Source: Methylophilaceae bacterium 11
Lineage (GTDB): Bacteria > Pseudomonadota > Gammaproteobacteria > Burkholderiales > Methylophilaceae
Direction of reading: 5' to 3'
Assembly (NCBI GenBank): GCA_000525025.1
Contig: JCKJ01000001.1
Location: 2,418,001-2,482,000, forward strand
Length of the DNA: 64,000 bases
The stretch's first letter is position 1. Each line of letters opens with the position of its first letter. Both the position numbers and the translations under genes were made by a program. Below are positions 1 through 10,834 of this stretch, piece after piece. Below the pieces are notes generated by a model that was not told where the DNA came from, ran no database searches, and saw nothing but the letters and a program-made list of their open reading frames with translations.

Positions 1-608
1 GCTGCACCTAAGCTGCCACCCACAACCAATAGCTTTAACTTGCCCTGCTGCATGGCAAACCGTTTTTCAGGCGGTGCTAACTCTGTGAGATCCTGACGCA
101 CAGGATTACCCACTAACTGCGCCCGCTCACTCAATACATTGGGGAACGCCACCAGCACACGGTTGGCAATTGCACTTAATACTTTATTGGTGAGTCCAGC
201 GATGGAATTCTGCTCATGTACAATCAAAGGCTTACCCATTAGCTTAGCCATCAACCCACCAGGAAACGCAGCAAAACCACCCATGCCGAGTACCACATTC
301 GGCTGGTGCTGCTGAATTGCTCGTCTTGCCTGCATCAATGCCTTTGTCAATTTCACCGGTAATAACAGCCAGCCTTTTAGGCCTTTTCCTCGCACACCCT
401 GCATGGTCATCATGGCTTTGGCGTAACCCTTGCCTTCAATCAGGCGGTTTTCCATACCGCCTTCTGTGGCTAGCCACACCACTTGCCAGCCATGCGCTTT
501 CAAATAGTCAGCCACTGCCATAGCCGGATAGACATGACCACCCGTACCACCCGCCATCACGAGAATGGTGTGTTTATCGAAACGGGTCACGGCGTTATCA
601 AGCATCAT
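1..608 (-). CDS. murG: UDP-GlcNAc:lipid I N-acetylglucosaminyltransferase MurG (partial, 3' end outside window)
   Basis: MurG adds GlcNAc from UDP-GlcNAc to undecaprenyl-PP-MurNAc-pentapeptide (lipid I) on the cytoplasmic membrane face, making lipid II. Translating the minus strand gives the N-terminal glycosyltransferase motif [11 protein letters not shown] near residue 17, then [27 protein letters not shown] and VHEQNS, all characteristic of MurG. About 200 residues are visible and the C-terminal UDP-GlcNAc domain runs off the left edge. The ATG at 606-608 overlaps the ftsW stop as ATGA, implying translational coupling; a second ATG follows directly at 603-605. It is the last gene visible in the dcw cluster. 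Confidence 0.95.
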   Translation of the reverse strand, partial: MMLDNAVTRFDKHTILVMAGGTGGHVYPAMAVADYLKAHGWQVVWLATEGGMENRLIEGKGYAKAMMTMQGVRGKGLKGWLLLPVKLTKALMQARRAIQQHQPNVVLGMGGFAAFPGGLMAKLMGKPLIVHEQNSIAGLTNKVLSAIANRVLVAFPNVLSERAQLVGNPVRQDLTELAPPEKRFAMQQGKLKLLVVGGSLGA

Positions 609-1771
609 GCTGGCAACCCCTTCTGTAACCTGCGGTTCTCAAAATCTATACGCAGCAAAATAGCCATGGCAATGCAATTAGCTAAGATGCCGCTGCCACC
701 AAACGAGAGCAACGGAAGCGTCAACCCCTTAGTAGGCAGCACACCCATATTGACGCCAATATTGATAATGCCTTGCACTCCCATCCACACACCGATGCCT
801 TGTGACAACAGCGCAGCAAAGTAGCGCTCATTCGCCACGGCTTCTTTACCAATGCCAAAGGCGCGAATCACAATCCACACAAATAGACCCAGCACCGTCA
901 CCACACCCACAAATCCGAGTTCTTCTGCAATCACCGCCAATAAAAAGTCTGTATGCGCCTCTGGCAGATACAGTAATTTTTCTACACTTGCGCCCAAGCC
1001 CACGCCAAACCACTCGCCACGACCAAACGCAATCAGTGCATGTGACAACTGGTAGCCCTTGCCATACGGGTCAGCCCATGGGTCCATAAAGCCAATCACG
1101 CGCTGCATACGGTAAGGCGAGCTTTTAATCAGGACAACAATGGCCACTGGCAGCAGGGCAATCAAGCCTGCGAAGATTTTTCCGTTAATGCCACCCAACC
1201 ATAAAATGGAGATAGAGATTGCGGCAATCACAGCAAATGCGCCAAAATCAGGCTCACGCAGTAACAGAAACCCTACAATCACCATCACCGCCACCATCGG
1301 CAAAAACCCTTTGGTAATGCTATCCATTTGCTCCGCTTTTCTCACGGCATAATCTGCTACATACATGGCGGAAAAGAGCTTCACAAACTCCGAAGGCTGC
1401 ACATTAATCACAAATAACGGCAACCAACGCTGACTACCGTTCACATTGCGACCAATGCCGGGCACTAGTACCAGCACCAGCAAGCCCAAGCCACCCAAAA
1501 ATAAATAGGGTGCCATTTTTTGCCAAAGTGCCACAGGCACTTGAAATGCAACAGCACCTGCACACAGGCCAATCAAAATAAACATGGACTGCCGGACCAA
1601 GTAGTAAGTGGTTTTATGGCCGGTGTCGATATCCGCCTCAGCAATCGCAATCGAAGCCGAGTACACCATCACCAAGCCTAAGCCCAGCAGAATCAGCGTG
1701 ACCCATAACAACATTTGGTCGTAGTTAGGTGAGCTCATACGCTCACGTGTCAACATCACGGGCGCTAGCAT
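605..1771 (-). CDS. ftsW: SEDS-family peptidoglycan glycosyltransferase FtsW
   Basis: FtsW polymerises lipid II into septal glycan strands together with its partner FtsI, encoded in the same cluster. The 388-residue protein is a polytopic membrane protein with about ten hydrophobic segments starting near residue 20. It ends with the conserved SEDS block [17 protein letters not shown] around residue 350. The conserved REPDFG segment lies near residue 170 and [14 protein letters not shown] near residue 275, both SEDS signatures. The start lies inside the end of murD (7-base overlap) and the stop overlaps the murG start. A later ATG (MSSPNYDQ, residue 12) is a possible alternative start. Confidence 0.95.
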   Translation of the reverse strand: MLAPVMLTRERMSSPNYDQMLLWVTLILLGLGLVMVYSASIAIAEADIDTGHKTTYYLVRQSMFILIGLCAGAVAFQVPVALWQKMAPYLFLGGLGLLVLVLVPGIGRNVNGSQRWLPLFVINVQPSEFVKLFSAMYVADYAVRKAEQMDSITKGFLPMVAVMVIVGFLLLREPDFGAFAVIAAISISILWLGGINGKIFAGLIALLPVAIVVLIKSSPYRMQRVIGFMDPWADPYGKGYQLSHALIAFGRGEWFGVGLGASVEKLLYLPEAHTDFLLAVIAEELGFVGVVTVLGLFVWIVIRAFGIGKEAVANERYFAALLSQGIGVWMGVQGIINIGVNMGVLPTKGLTLPLLSFGGSGILANCIAMAILLRIDFENRRLQKGLPA

Positions 1772-3132
1772 GTGGCTACCTCTAACGCTTTGACCGCATC
1801 AATAAATACCTCGGCACGGTGCACATAATTTCTGAACATATCAAAACTTGCGCAAGCGGGAGACAGCAATACAGCATCGCCCGGTGAGGCTACTTTGTGT
1901 GCAATGGCAACGGCTTCTTTTAAATCAATCGCATCGTAAATCGGCAATTCAGAGGCCAGCAATACAGCTTCGATTAACGGCGCATCACGCCCAAAGAGTA
2001 CGATGGCACGCGCATTGGCTTGTACGGCTTCTAATAACGGTGAGAAATCCTGCCCCTTACCATCGCCACCAGCTAATAGCACTACTTTTTGTGGCTTACC
2101 GGCTTTCATCATGCCTTTAATCGCAGCACAAGTAGCGCCCACATTGGTGCCTTTGGAGTCATCGTAGAAATCAATCTCGTTGATGGTGGCCACCCATTCC
2201 ACACGATGTGGCAAGCCTTTAAATTGACGTAGCACTTGCATCATTGCCGCTTTGTCCACACCAATACTGCTGCATAGTGCAATGGCTGCAAGTACATTGG
2301 CCACATTATGTTGACCATTGATTTTCAAATCCGCCACTGGCATCCATTTACGCTTGCCACTGGTGAGCCATAAACCATTGGCTTCCATCACGCCAAAATC
2401 AGAATAGTTTTGCGCTTCATTTAAACCAAACGATAACGCCTCAGTCGTTGTTAGCCCCAAACTGGCTGGGTCGTCACGATTGACTACAGCCAAAGTAGCA
2501 TGCTCATAAATACGTGCTTTGGCCGCAGCGTAATCTTGTATGCTGTCGTAGCGGTCCATATGATCTTCAGAAATATTCAACACCGTCGCAACATCCACTT
2601 TAAGACTGTAAGTCGTTTCTAGCTGAAAACTAGAGAGTTCTAATACATATACATCCGGTGCACGCCCACTAAGGGTATCCAACACTGGCAAACCAATATT
2701 GCCAGCAACAATGGTATTGAGTCCGGCTTGTTTACAAATCTCGCCCACCAAAGTCGTCACAGTGGTTTTGCCATTCGAGCCAGTAATCGCAATCACTTTT
2801 GCACTACTTGGCCGATGCAATGCAAACAACTCAATATCACCTATCACGCGTTTACCTTGTGCAATGGCAGCTTGTACAGCGGGCTCTTGCAATGACACAC
2901 CCGGGCTAATCACAATAAAATCGCATGCCATCAACACTGCAGCATCAAAGGGCCCCGTGTGCACTTTGACACTTGGGTACGCTTTGATTAGCGCATCTAC
3001 ACCTGGCGGGTTCAGACGCGAGTCAGCCATAGTCACCACAGCGCCTTGCTTCAGCAGCCAGCGCAACGCAGAGAGGCCTGTCTCTCCCAGCCCGAGCACT
3101 AATACATGTTGATTTGAATAAAGCATGTTCAT
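1765..3132 (-). CDS. murD: UDP-N-acetylmuramoyl-L-alanine--D-glutamate ligase MurD
   Basis: Cytoplasmic ATP-dependent ligase adding D-Glu to UDP-MurNAc-L-Ala. The N-terminal Rossmann-like UDP-binding segment [15 protein letters not shown] is at residue 12. The Mur-ligase P-loop [13 protein letters not shown] is near residue 115 and the central-domain [11 protein letters not shown] near residue 185. The C-terminal domain has [13 protein letters not shown] near residue 323 and [12 protein letters not shown] near residue 420. At 455 residues the length is normal. It sits between mraY and ftsW as in most proteobacterial dcw clusters. The first two Met codons are two apart, so the start is uncertain by two residues. 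Confidence 0.96.
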   Translation of the reverse strand: MNMLYSNQHVLVLGLGETGLSALRWLLKQGAVVTMADSRLNPPGVDALIKAYPSVKVHTGPFDAAVLMACDFIVISPGVSLQEPAVQAAIAQGKRVIGDIELFALHRPSSAKVIAITGSNGKTTVTTLVGEICKQAGLNTIVAGNIGLPVLDTLSGRAPDVYVLELSSFQLETTYSLKVDVATVLNISEDHMDRYDSIQDYAAAKARIYEHATLAVVNRDDPASLGLTTTEALSFGLNEAQNYSDFGVMEANGLWLTSGKRKWMPVADLKINGQHNVANVLAAIALCSSIGVDKAAMMQVLRQFKGLPHRVEWVATINEIDFYDDSKGTNVGATCAAIKGMMKAGKPQKVVLLAGGDGKGQDFSPLLEAVQANARAIVLFGRDAPLIEAVLLASELPIYDAIDLKEAVAIAHKVASPGDAVLLSPACASFDMFRNYVHRAEVFIDAVKALEVATC

Positions 3133-3146
3133 CTAAGCTTGTGTCT

Positions 3147-4250
3147 CTATCTCAATTTCAATGTAGATAAGCCAACCAATACCAGCATCATGGTGATAAT
3201 CCAAAAGCGCACCACCACTTGCGTTTCTTTCCAACCTTTTTGCTCATAGTGGTGATGCAACGGCGCCATGAGAAAAATGCGCTTACCCGTACCCGTAAGC
3301 CGCTTGGTGTATTTAAAATAAAGTACCTGTATCGCGACGGAAAAAGTCTCCATCACAAATACGCCACCCATAATGAACAGCACAATTTCTTGGCGCACAA
3401 TGACCGCCACCACGCCCAGCGCAGCACCCAGTGCCAGCGCACCTACATCGCCCATAAATACTTCTGCGGGGTATGCGTTAAACCATAGAAAACCCAAACC
3501 AGCGCCTGCCATGGCAGCGCAAAACACCATCAGTTCGCCAGCACCTGCCACATACGGAATCCCCAAATATTTGGAGAAATACAAATGGCCTGCCACATAG
3601 GCAAATATGGCTAATGCGCTACCCACCATCACGGTGGGCAATATGGCCAAACCATCCAAACCATCAGTTAGATTGACAGCGTTACTGCTGCCAACCACCA
3701 CTAAATACGTCAGCAACACAAAGCCTATTGCACCTAGCGGCAAGGTCAGTGTTTTAAAGAACGGTACAATCAATGTGGTTTCAACCGGGGTTGCTGCGGT
3801 TTGATAAAGAAAAATGGCCACACCCAACCCGATTAAACTTTGCCAAAAATACTTGGCTTTGGCCGATAAGCCTTTAGGGTTTTTGTAAACTACTTTGCGA
3901 TAGTCATCCACCCAACCAATGGCACCGAAGCCAAGTGTGGTGACCAATACCACCCACACAAAACGGTTATGCAAATCTGCCCATAGCAGTGTGGCAATGG
4001 CTATGGCCACCAAAATGAGCGCGCCACCCATGGTTGGCGTACCGGCTTTCACCAAATGCGTTTGCGGGCCATCATCACGTACCGCTTGCCCCACCTTATA
4101 TTCGGTCAGTTTGCGAATCATGCTCGGCCCGACAATGAATGAGATCGCCAATGCAGTGAGTGTGGCTAATACTGCCCGTAACGTGATGTATTCAATGACG
4201 TGAAATCCGCGAATATCATGTGCTAACCAGCGTGCTAACTCTAACAACAT
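3147..4250 (-). CDS. mraY: Phospho-N-acetylmuramoyl-pentapeptide transferase MraY
   Basis: Integral membrane enzyme transferring phospho-MurNAc-pentapeptide to undecaprenyl phosphate to give lipid I. The 367-residue protein has about ten hydrophobic segments. It carries the aspartate motif WVDDYRK near residue 113, [13 protein letters not shown] near residue 190, and the C-terminal [11 protein letters not shown] near residue 335, all diagnostic of MraY. The N-terminal ATG overlaps the 3' end of murF by 10 bases. A 14-base gap separates it from murD. Confidence 0.96.
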   Translation of the reverse strand: MLLELARWLAHDIRGFHVIEYITLRAVLATLTALAISFIVGPSMIRKLTEYKVGQAVRDDGPQTHLVKAGTPTMGGALILVAIAIATLLWADLHNRFVWVVLVTTLGFGAIGWVDDYRKVVYKNPKGLSAKAKYFWQSLIGLGVAIFLYQTAATPVETTLIVPFFKTLTLPLGAIGFVLLTYLVVVGSSNAVNLTDGLDGLAILPTVMVGSALAIFAYVAGHLYFSKYLGIPYVAGAGELMVFCAAMAGAGLGFLWFNAYPAEVFMGDVGALALGAALGVVAVIVRQEIVLFIMGGVFVMETFSVAIQVLYFKYTKRLTGTGKRIFLMAPLHHHYEQKGWKETQVVVRFWIITMMLVLVGLSTLKLR

Positions 4251-5638
4251 GTTGCTCTCCCCATTGCTTCATTTTTTGTCTGTGGATGCTGCGTATCTGC
4301 TTCCAACAATTTCACCACACGCTCCATTTTCATAAATCTAGAGCCTTTGACTAATACGGTTACCCCAGGCTTCATCATCGGTTTGACGTGACTCGCCAAT
4401 GCCTCAACATCATCAAAATGTTGCGCCTGTTGACCAAATGCTTTGCTCGCATGCAGGCTGTTATCACCTAATGTATAGAAGTACTTAACCTGATGATCAC
4501 GCGCATACTCCCCAACGGTGCGATGCATAGTGGCCGCATCGGCGCCCAACTCACCCATATCACCCATGACAAACACACGCGTCGTATCTAAACGCGCCAG
4601 CACATTGATGGCGGCTTTCATGGAATCAGGATTGGCATTGTAGGTATCATCAATCAGCACCGCGCCATTGCACCCTTGCTTATATTCCAAACGCCCATGC
4701 ACCCCAGTAAAGTTTGCAAGCCCTTGTGCAATATGCGCATTGCTAACACCTAGCGCCACTGCAGCAGCACTGGCAGCTAGGGCATTGTAAATATTGTGCA
4801 CGCCCATAATAGGCAAGCTGAATTCCACCGTGCCACTTGGGGTTGTGAGCCTGATTTGGCTTGCACCAGTCAGCTCGGTATATTGCGCAGTGACATCAGC
4901 AGCACTATTCAGCGCAAATGTTACTACCTTGCGTGATGCATTGAGCGAACGCCAATAGTCAGCAAACGCATCATCTGCGTTAATAACGGCAATGCCGTCT
5001 GCTGTTAGGCCTTCAAATATCTCACCTTTGGCTTTTGCAATATTTTCGCGGGAGCCTAACTCGCCAATGTGGGCAGTGCCTGCATTGTTAATCACAGCGA
5101 CATTGGGTTGCGCGATATGGGTTAAATAAGCAATTTCACCCAAATGATTCATGCCCATTTCTAATACGTTATATCGATGCTGTGCATTCGCTTTCAGCAG
5201 CGTCAATGGCATGCCAATATCGTTATTTAAATTGCCTTGTGTGGCATGCACAGCAGCGTCACTACCAGTCGCGCTTATCAAAATCGCATTCAGCATTTCT
5301 TTGGTGGTGGTTTTACCGTTACTGCCGGTAATGGCCACCACAGGCGCACTCAGCTGCTTGCGCCAATAGTGCGCTAACTTACCCAAGGCCAAACGCGCAT
5401 CGCTTACTAGTACGGCTGGTTGTACATTGAGTGTTTCATCCGAAATTAACACAGCGGCAGCGCCCTGTTTTAAGGCTTCTTGCGCAAAGGTATTGCCATC
5501 AAAACGCTCACCCTTGATTGCCACAAATAGTTGTTTAGCTACGATACGACGGCTATCCGTATCCACGCTTTCAATACGCACATCTGCGCCGATAAGACGG
5601 CCACCGACTGCTTTTGCAATGTCTGAGAGCAGCATCAT
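4241..5638 (-). CDS. murF: UDP-MurNAc-tripeptide--D-alanyl-D-alanine ligase MurF
   Basis: Adds D-Ala-D-Ala to the UDP-MurNAc-tripeptide in the last cytoplasmic step before MraY. The 465-residue protein has the ligase P-loop [13 protein letters not shown] near residue 106 and [14 protein letters not shown] near residue 160. The C-terminal domain carries [16 protein letters not shown] near residue 327 and [14 protein letters not shown] near residue 435. Its ATG overlaps the murE stop by four bases, giving coupling. Length and order are as expected. Confidence 0.95.
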   Translation of the reverse strand: MMLLSDIAKAVGGRLIGADVRIESVDTDSRRIVAKQLFVAIKGERFDGNTFAQEALKQGAAAVLISDETLNVQPAVLVSDARLALGKLAHYWRKQLSAPVVAITGSNGKTTTKEMLNAILISATGSDAAVHATQGNLNNDIGMPLTLLKANAQHRYNVLEMGMNHLGEIAYLTHIAQPNVAVINNAGTAHIGELGSRENIAKAKGEIFEGLTADGIAVINADDAFADYWRSLNASRKVVTFALNSAADVTAQYTELTGASQIRLTTPSGTVEFSLPIMGVHNIYNALAASAAAVALGVSNAHIAQGLANFTGVHGRLEYKQGCNGAVLIDDTYNANPDSMKAAINVLARLDTTRVFVMGDMGELGADAATMHRTVGEYARDHQVKYFYTLGDNSLHASKAFGQQAQHFDDVEALASHVKPMMKPGVTVLVKGSRFMKMERVVKLLEADTQHPQTKNEAMGRATCC

Positions 5639-7068
5639 AAGGCGATCTCTTGATACGTTTCTAAGGCAAGCTCCGCTTGCTTTGCATCACTAAAGTAGTG
5701 TCTTACACCAGCAATTTCTTGATAATCCTCATGACCTTTGCCCGCAATCAGCACCACATCACCAATCTTTGCCGACATCACGCCAATCGCAATCGCTTTT
5801 GCACGGTCTAACTCCACTACGTAATGCGCGTCCATGCCTTCAAGAATATCATTCACGATGGCCTGCGGATTCTCACTGCGTGGATTATCCGTTGTCACCA
5901 CAATGGCATCCGCATGCTTGCTTACCACTTTACCCATCTTGGCTCGCTTGCCTTGGTCGCGATCACCACCACAACCAAACACGCATACCAATTTCGATTT
6001 TGATTGTGCCTTGAGCGTTTTGAGCACTTTATCCAGCGCATCTGGCGTGTGGGCATAATCCACCACTACCATCGGCTTATTACCGCCGCCTAACATTTGC
6101 ATCCGCCCATTCACAGATTTAAGATGGCTAATGGCATTCACAGCATCTTCAAACGGCACATCTGAAACTAACAATGCCGCCAACACTGCCAAGGTGTTGT
6201 ACACATTGAATTCGCCAATCAAATTCACCACCACTTCCGCATCTCCGTAAGGGGTGGTCACCAACATTTCAAAAAAAGAGTCATGCAAGATAAGTTCTGT
6301 GGCACGCACCTCGCCCGATTCAATGCCATAGGTAATGACATGCTTGTGCTCTGCATTGAGTTTGTCTGCCAACGTTTTGCCAAACGGATCATCATAGTTA
6401 ATGACGCTGGCTTTTAGGCTTGACCATTCAAACAGTTTTTCTTTGGCGGCTCGGTATGCCTCCATGGTCTTGTGATAATCCAAATGGTCTTGTGTCAGGT
6501 TAGTAAACACTGCCACATCAAACTCCACGCCATTGAGGCGTCCTTGATCCAAGCCATGTGAAGAGACCTCCATGGCCACCACATTGGCTTTGGCATTTAA
6601 AAATCGTGCCAGCGTTTTCTGTAACTCGATAGGGCCAGGCGTAGTATTCATCGTAGGCTCCAGTGCATCCAAAAAACCGTTGCCCAATGTGCCCACCACC
6701 GCCGCACGGCGCTCAAGAAAATCAAACGCTTGCGCCAGCCAATGACTTACTGAGGTTTTGCCATTGGTACCGGTGACGCCGATGGTCCACAATGCAGCAG
6801 AAGGTTTCTTGTAAAACTGGCTGGCAATGTGTCCGGCTTGCAGCTTCAACTGCGGAATTGCAATATTTTTCACATCCCATTCAGGATTCCATGTGAACGC
6901 ATCTTCGTCCCACACCACAGCCACTGCGCCTTTTTTAATCGCATCTGCAATATAGGTACGGCCATCAGAATATTGGCCAGGATACGCCACAAATAAACTG
7001 TTCTTCTCTACCAGACGGCTATCCGAGGTAATGCTGGCAATTGGTGCTTTAATCACGTAACGGGTCAT
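5635..7068 (-). CDS. murE: UDP-MurNAc-L-Ala-D-Glu ligase MurE, meso-diaminopimelate type
   Basis: Adds the third stem-peptide residue. The P-loop VTGTNGKTSVSHWL is near residue 100, EVSSHGLDQGR near 167, and NLTQDHLDYH near 187. The substrate motif DNPR (TTDNPRSE, near residue 395) is present. In characterised MurE enzymes this Arg-containing motif selects meso-diaminopimelate over lysine, so the cell wall is inferred to be the usual Gram-negative A1-gamma type. The 477-residue length is normal. Both ends overlap neighbours (ftsI upstream, murF downstream) by four bases. Confidence 0.95.
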   Translation of the reverse strand: MTRYVIKAPIASITSDSRLVEKNSLFVAYPGQYSDGRTYIADAIKKGAVAVVWDEDAFTWNPEWDVKNIAIPQLKLQAGHIASQFYKKPSAALWTIGVTGTNGKTSVSHWLAQAFDFLERRAAVVGTLGNGFLDALEPTMNTTPGPIELQKTLARFLNAKANVVAMEVSSHGLDQGRLNGVEFDVAVFTNLTQDHLDYHKTMEAYRAAKEKLFEWSSLKASVINYDDPFGKTLADKLNAEHKHVITYGIESGEVRATELILHDSFFEMLVTTPYGDAEVVVNLIGEFNVYNTLAVLAALLVSDVPFEDAVNAISHLKSVNGRMQMLGGGNKPMVVVDYAHTPDALDKVLKTLKAQSKSKLVCVFGCGGDRDQGKRAKMGKVVSKHADAIVVTTDNPRSENPQAIVNDILEGMDAHYVVELDRAKAIAIGVMSAKIGDVVLIAGKGHEDYQEIAGVRHYFSDAKQAELALETYQEIAL

Positions 7069-8792
7069 ACCACTTCCTTCACATCCACCACATCGGCTGG
7101 AATCACCACATTATTATTCGGCGCATCTTGCGGCACCGCGAGCATACGTAAGGCATCTGACATCACCGCACTAAATACAGGCGCAGCCACTGTACCGCCG
7201 TAGTAGTCACCCGATGTCGGCTCATCAATCATGACGGCCATGATTAAACGCGGATTAGAAGCAGGCGCCATGCCCACAAACGACCCCACATATTTATCTT
7301 TCTCATAACCCGCAGGCCCTAATTTATGCGCTGTACCCGTTTTGCCGGCCACACGATAACCCGCCACTTGCGCACGTAAGGCAGTTCCGCCGGGCTGCAC
7401 TACTAGCTCCAACATGGCGCGTATATCATTGGCCACTTTGGCAGAAAACACTTGTTGCCCTACAGGCGCCTCATTCAATTTCAACAAAGAAACCGGCTTG
7501 AGCTCACCCTCATTGGCATACACGGTATAGGCGCGTGCCAGCTGTAATAATGTCAAGCTAATGCCGTGCCCGTATGACATGGTGGCTTGTTCAATAGGGC
7601 GCCAAGTTTTGTAGTCTCGTAAGCGGCCGGAAGCCTCACCAGGAAAACCCACATGCGTAGGCGTGCCAAATCCCAACTGATGAAACGTATTCCATAACGC
7701 TTCTTTTCTTAGGCTTAATGCCATTTTTGCAGAGCCAACATTCGATGATTTTTGAATCACTTCAGACACCGTTAAGATGCCATGTGGATGCGCATCATGG
7801 ATTACCGCTGGCCCAATCGCCATATAGCCTGGAGCCGTTTGAATTTTGGTATCTGGTGTGTAATCCCCAAACTCCATGGCCGCCGCCGCCGTCACCGGCT
7901 TCAGTGTAGAGCCAGGCTCAAAGGTATCGGTAATCACGCGGTTACGTGTTTTCCCTTTAATATTGATGGGATTATTCGGGTTATAGGTAGGTAAATTCAC
8001 CATCGCCAATACCTCGCCGGTTTTGGCATCCAACACCACGGCCGCACCTGCTTTTGCCTGATGCAATTCCACGGCTTTCGATAACTCTCTAAATGCCAGA
8101 TACTGGATTCTGCGATCAATACTTAACACCAAGTCATGACCATCCTGAGGCACTTTGACTGCCTCTAAGTCTTCAACAATATGCCCTCTTCTGTCCTTAA
8201 TCACGCGACGACTACCAGACTTACCGGAAAGATGCGTGTTTTTAGCTAATTCAAACCCCTCTTGGCCATTATCATCAATGCCAGTAAAGCCAACTACATG
8301 CGCCGCCACATCACCAGCAGGGTAAAAACGCTTATATTCACGCTGCATAAAAATGCCGGGGATTTCCAAGCTCATGACTTGCGCAGCCAAGTCTGGCGAT
8401 ACCCGACGTTTAATGTAGACAAACTCGCGTTGCGTATTGGCAATTTTCTTATCGAACTCTTTAGCTTTTAGCCCCAACAACTTCACCAATGTTTGCTTTT
8501 TCTTGGCGTCAATCTGCACATCTGGCGGACTTGCCCAGATAGACTCGACCGGGCTGCTGATGGCAAGCAACTCACTATTACGATCAACGATTTTTCCGCG
8601 ATAAGCAGGCAAAATCAAAGTGCGGCTATAGCGTGCATCTCCTTTTTTCTGCAGGAAATCTTTATGCAGACTTTGCAAATAAACCCCGCGAGCAAACAAG
8701 CCAACAAAACCTAGCAACACGCCAATAAGCAACAGCCTGCGTCTCCACGCAGGCAGCTTAACTAAACGATGCTGACTCTGTTTTAATAACAT
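7065..8792 (-). CDS. ftsI: Septal peptidoglycan transpeptidase FtsI (PBP3)
   Basis: Class B penicillin-binding protein that cross-links septal peptidoglycan with FtsW. One membrane anchor lies at residues 20-37, followed by the PBP dimerisation domain (GKIVDRNSELLAIS near 55) and the transpeptidase domain. The catalytic SxxK serine is in FEPGSTLKPVT near residue 292, the SxN motif is in KSSNVGSAKM near 350, and KTGTAHKL is near 482. At 575 residues there are no PASTA repeats, as usual for proteobacteria. It starts 5 bases after ftsL. Confidence 0.96.
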   Translation of the reverse strand: MLLKQSQHRLVKLPAWRRRLLLIGVLLGFVGLFARGVYLQSLHKDFLQKKGDARYSRTLILPAYRGKIVDRNSELLAISSPVESIWASPPDVQIDAKKKQTLVKLLGLKAKEFDKKIANTQREFVYIKRRVSPDLAAQVMSLEIPGIFMQREYKRFYPAGDVAAHVVGFTGIDDNGQEGFELAKNTHLSGKSGSRRVIKDRRGHIVEDLEAVKVPQDGHDLVLSIDRRIQYLAFRELSKAVELHQAKAGAAVVLDAKTGEVLAMVNLPTYNPNNPINIKGKTRNRVITDTFEPGSTLKPVTAAAAMEFGDYTPDTKIQTAPGYMAIGPAVIHDAHPHGILTVSEVIQKSSNVGSAKMALSLRKEALWNTFHQLGFGTPTHVGFPGEASGRLRDYKTWRPIEQATMSYGHGISLTLLQLARAYTVYANEGELKPVSLLKLNEAPVGQQVFSAKVANDIRAMLELVVQPGGTALRAQVAGYRVAGKTGTAHKLGPAGYEKDKYVGSFVGMAPASNPRLIMAVMIDEPTSGDYYGGTVAAPVFSAVMSDALRMLAVPQDAPNNNVVIPADVVDVKEVV

Positions 8793-8797
8793 AACAA

Positions 8798-9070
8798 TTA
8801 CTGCGTACTCTCTAATTGAATCACTTGAATGCGTTTAACATCCGGTACCTGCATGTGCAATTTCTGCTGTGCATATTCTTCTAACCTTGAGTGCATCGCC
8901 CAAGTACTTTGCTCCAACTGCAACTGACCAAGCTCTGTTTGATAATGCGAAGCCAACGCCTCTTGCTGCTCCAACTCAATATAAAGCTTGCGTGCCTTAT
9001 GCTGCGCAGTAATCACACCCAATGCCACCATGATCAGTAGCGCAAACAGAATCAAATTAATCCGTGTCAT
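8798..9070 (-). CDS. ftsL: Cell division protein FtsL
   Basis: Small bitopic membrane protein of the FtsQLB divisome complex. The 90 residues comprise one N-terminal membrane segment (about 5-20) and a periplasmic coiled coil rich in Q, E and L (about 25-65). It ends in the short VPDVKRIQVIQL segment typical of FtsL. Sequence conservation in the family is low, so the call rests mainly on topology and on its fixed place between rsmH and ftsI. It is separated from rsmH by two bases. Confidence 0.9.
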   Translation of the reverse strand: MTRINLILFALLIMVALGVITAQHKARKLYIELEQQEALASHYQTELGQLQLEQSTWAMHSRLEEYAQQKLHMQVPDVKRIQVIQLESTQ

Positions 9071-9072
9071 CT

Positions 9073-10074
9073 TTACTGCTCTATTGCCACTGCAGTGCGT
9101 TCCGCTACACGCATCACTGCACTTCGTGATCTAGGATTACGCTTCACTTCGGCATCACTGGGCTTGATTGCCCGGCCAATCGCTAGCATTCTTGGCTGCG
9201 GTAAATCCTTGGCTTTAATCGGAAAGCGGCTGGGCAAATCATCCCGCAATACTTCGTTCTGAATAAACCGTTTCACCATACGATCTTCCAAGGAATGAAA
9301 ACTAATCACCACCAATCGACCGCCTGTGCGCAAAGCCGCAAGGCACTTAGGCAAGATTAGCGATAACTCCTCAAGCTCTTGATTGATGAAAATCCGTAAA
9401 GCTTGAAAGGTGCGCGTTGCAGGGTTCTGCCCCGGCTCGACCTTGGGGATTGCACTTGCCACGATCTGGGCAAGCTGTCCTGTAGTGGCGATGCCATGCC
9501 CGTTTTCGCGCTCTTTAATAATCGCCCTTGCAACCTGCTTAGCAAACCGTTCTTCACCATAATGTTTAATGACCTCTCCCAATTGTTTTTCAGAAACAGT
9601 TGTCAACCACTCAGCAACCGTTTTACCTCGCGTTTGGTCCATACGCATATCCAATGGACCATCAAACCTAAAACTAAAACCGCGTTCAGCTTCATCAATT
9701 TGCGGTGATGAAATACCCAAGTCCAACAAAATGCCATCCACTTTATCCACACCAAACTGGCCAAGCACTTCTTCAATCTCAGAAAAATGGCGATGCGCGA
9801 TCTGGAAACGCGGATCGTCAATTGACTGCGCTGACCTATAAGCAGCCATATCGCGATCCATACCGATTAACCGACCAGCCGGACCCAGCTTGGATAAAAT
9901 TAAACGGCTATGACCGCCACGCCCAAACGTGCCGTCCACATACACTCCATCGGATTTAAGTGCTAACGCATCTACAGCTTCTTGCAATAAGACAGTAATA
10001 TGCGGCGGAACCTGTTCTGGAAGCGGCGCAGACACTGAGGCTGAGATGGGCGCCGAGTGAGCGCCCTTCATCAT
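9073..10074 (-). CDS. rsmH: 16S rRNA (cytosine(1402)-N(4))-methyltransferase RsmH
   Basis: SAM-dependent enzyme methylating N4 of C1402 in 16S rRNA; RsmI, encoded at 14.4-15.3 kb, modifies the ribose of the same nucleotide. The SAM-binding motif [12 protein letters not shown] is near residue 45, [14 protein letters not shown] near 115, and the C-terminal [16 protein letters not shown] near 270. The extra N-terminal 20 residues are low in conservation. The ATG overlaps the mraZ stop by four bases. The 333-residue length fits. Confidence 0.96.
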   Translation of the reverse strand: MMKGAHSAPISASVSAPLPEQVPPHITVLLQEAVDALALKSDGVYVDGTFGRGGHSRLILSKLGPAGRLIGMDRDMAAYRSAQSIDDPRFQIAHRHFSEIEEVLGQFGVDKVDGILLDLGISSPQIDEAERGFSFRFDGPLDMRMDQTRGKTVAEWLTTVSEKQLGEVIKHYGEERFAKQVARAIIKERENGHGIATTGQLAQIVASAIPKVEPGQNPATRTFQALRIFINQELEELSLILPKCLAALRTGGRLVVISFHSLEDRMVKRFIQNEVLRDDLPSRFPIKAKDLPQPRMLAIGRAIKPSDAEVKRNPRSRSAVMRVAERTAVAIEQ

Positions 10075-10517
10075 AGTGAAAAACCTTCTAATTCTTGAGG
10101 GACCACCAGATGTTCGGTGTCCATTAACTTCTCAAGTTGCTGATCCCAAGCGGCCACATCCCATAATTCAAAGTGACTTCCTTGGCCCACCAACATCACT
10201 TCTTTATCTAACTTTGCAAATTTTCTTAACACTGAAGAGACCAGCAAGCGGCCAGCACTATCCAGCGCCAATACATCTGCCTGCCCCACGATCATGCGTT
10301 GAATCGCACTGATTTGCGGATTAAAACTAGACAAGCTTGTGAGTTTTGCTTCAATAGGCGTCCAAGCTTCTTTCGGGTATAAAATGAGACAACGATGCGG
10401 ATGCGCAGTCAACACAACTTCACCAGCGCCTCCCGCCGTTAGCGCGTCACGATGCTTGGCCGGCACTGCTAGCCGCCCTTTTGCATCCATACTCAACTGT
10501 GTCGCCCCACGGAACAT
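10071..10517 (-). CDS. mraZ: Transcriptional regulator MraZ
   Basis: First gene of the dcw cluster. MraZ is a DNA-binding protein that represses its own operon in the species studied. The 148 residues contain two SpoVT/AbrB-like halves: [17 protein letters not shown] near residue 10 and [17 protein letters not shown] near residue 82. Both carry the conserved DxxGR core. I did not find an array of the TGGGA-type MraZ operator repeats immediately upstream, so autoregulation is not shown by the sequence. Confidence 0.95.
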   Translation of the reverse strand: MFRGATQLSMDAKGRLAVPAKHRDALTAGGAGEVVLTAHPHRCLILYPKEAWTPIEAKLTSLSSFNPQISAIQRMIVGQADVLALDSAGRLLVSSVLRKFAKLDKEVMLVGQGSHFELWDVAAWDQQLEKLMDTEHLVVPQELEGFSL

Positions 10518-10568
10518 GACTTTTTTTACCTTTAGTTTTTAACGCAACTTGCCGAAAGATTCATGCGC

Positions 10569-10599
10569 GCATTATTGATGAAAATTCTCCACAATTCAA
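10569..10599 (-). promoter_or_regulatory. candidate sigma70 promoter of the mraZ (dcw) operon
   Basis: On the minus strand a TTGAAT hexamer (10594-10599) is followed after 17 bases by AATAAT (10571-10576); an overlapping TAATGC (10569-10574) gives 19-base spacing. It lies about 50 bases before the mraZ ATG and downstream of the hairpin at 10628-10658, so it could start transcription free of upstream readthrough. This is pattern matching only. Confidence 0.35.
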
Positions 10600-10627
10600 C
10601 ACAAAAAACCTCTTTTAACCACTATAG

Positions 10628-10658
10628 TTAAAAAAAAATCGCTTTGCAAGCGATTTTT
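10628..10658 (-). terminator. strong intrinsic terminator upstream of mraZ
   Basis: A near-perfect hairpin (AAAATCGCTT on one arm, AAGCGATTTT on the other, loop of 2-3 bases) is followed on the minus strand by a run of nine T. The plus-strand side has only five T. It would stop minus-strand transcription coming from the rnpB side before mraZ, or act on an unseen short leader. No annotated minus-strand gene lies between it and rnpB. Confidence 0.75.
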
Positions 10659-10834
10659 AAGAATTTTCTTTATAAGACAATGACTTATCTCACTTTTATT
10701 TAAAAATGCAATAGCCATTAAAATCAACAAGATAACGATATATATGAATGTGCAGTGTAATGAGTTCGCAGTATGTGATTGAATTGAATAAAAGCAGGGA
10801 AATATGTGTAAAAAATCATAAAACTTTATAGGCA

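Noticed and set aside
1140-9841. Many plus-strand open frames opposite the dcw genes
   Set aside because: They are antisense shadows of the mur and fts genes, with no ribosome sites or family resemblance.
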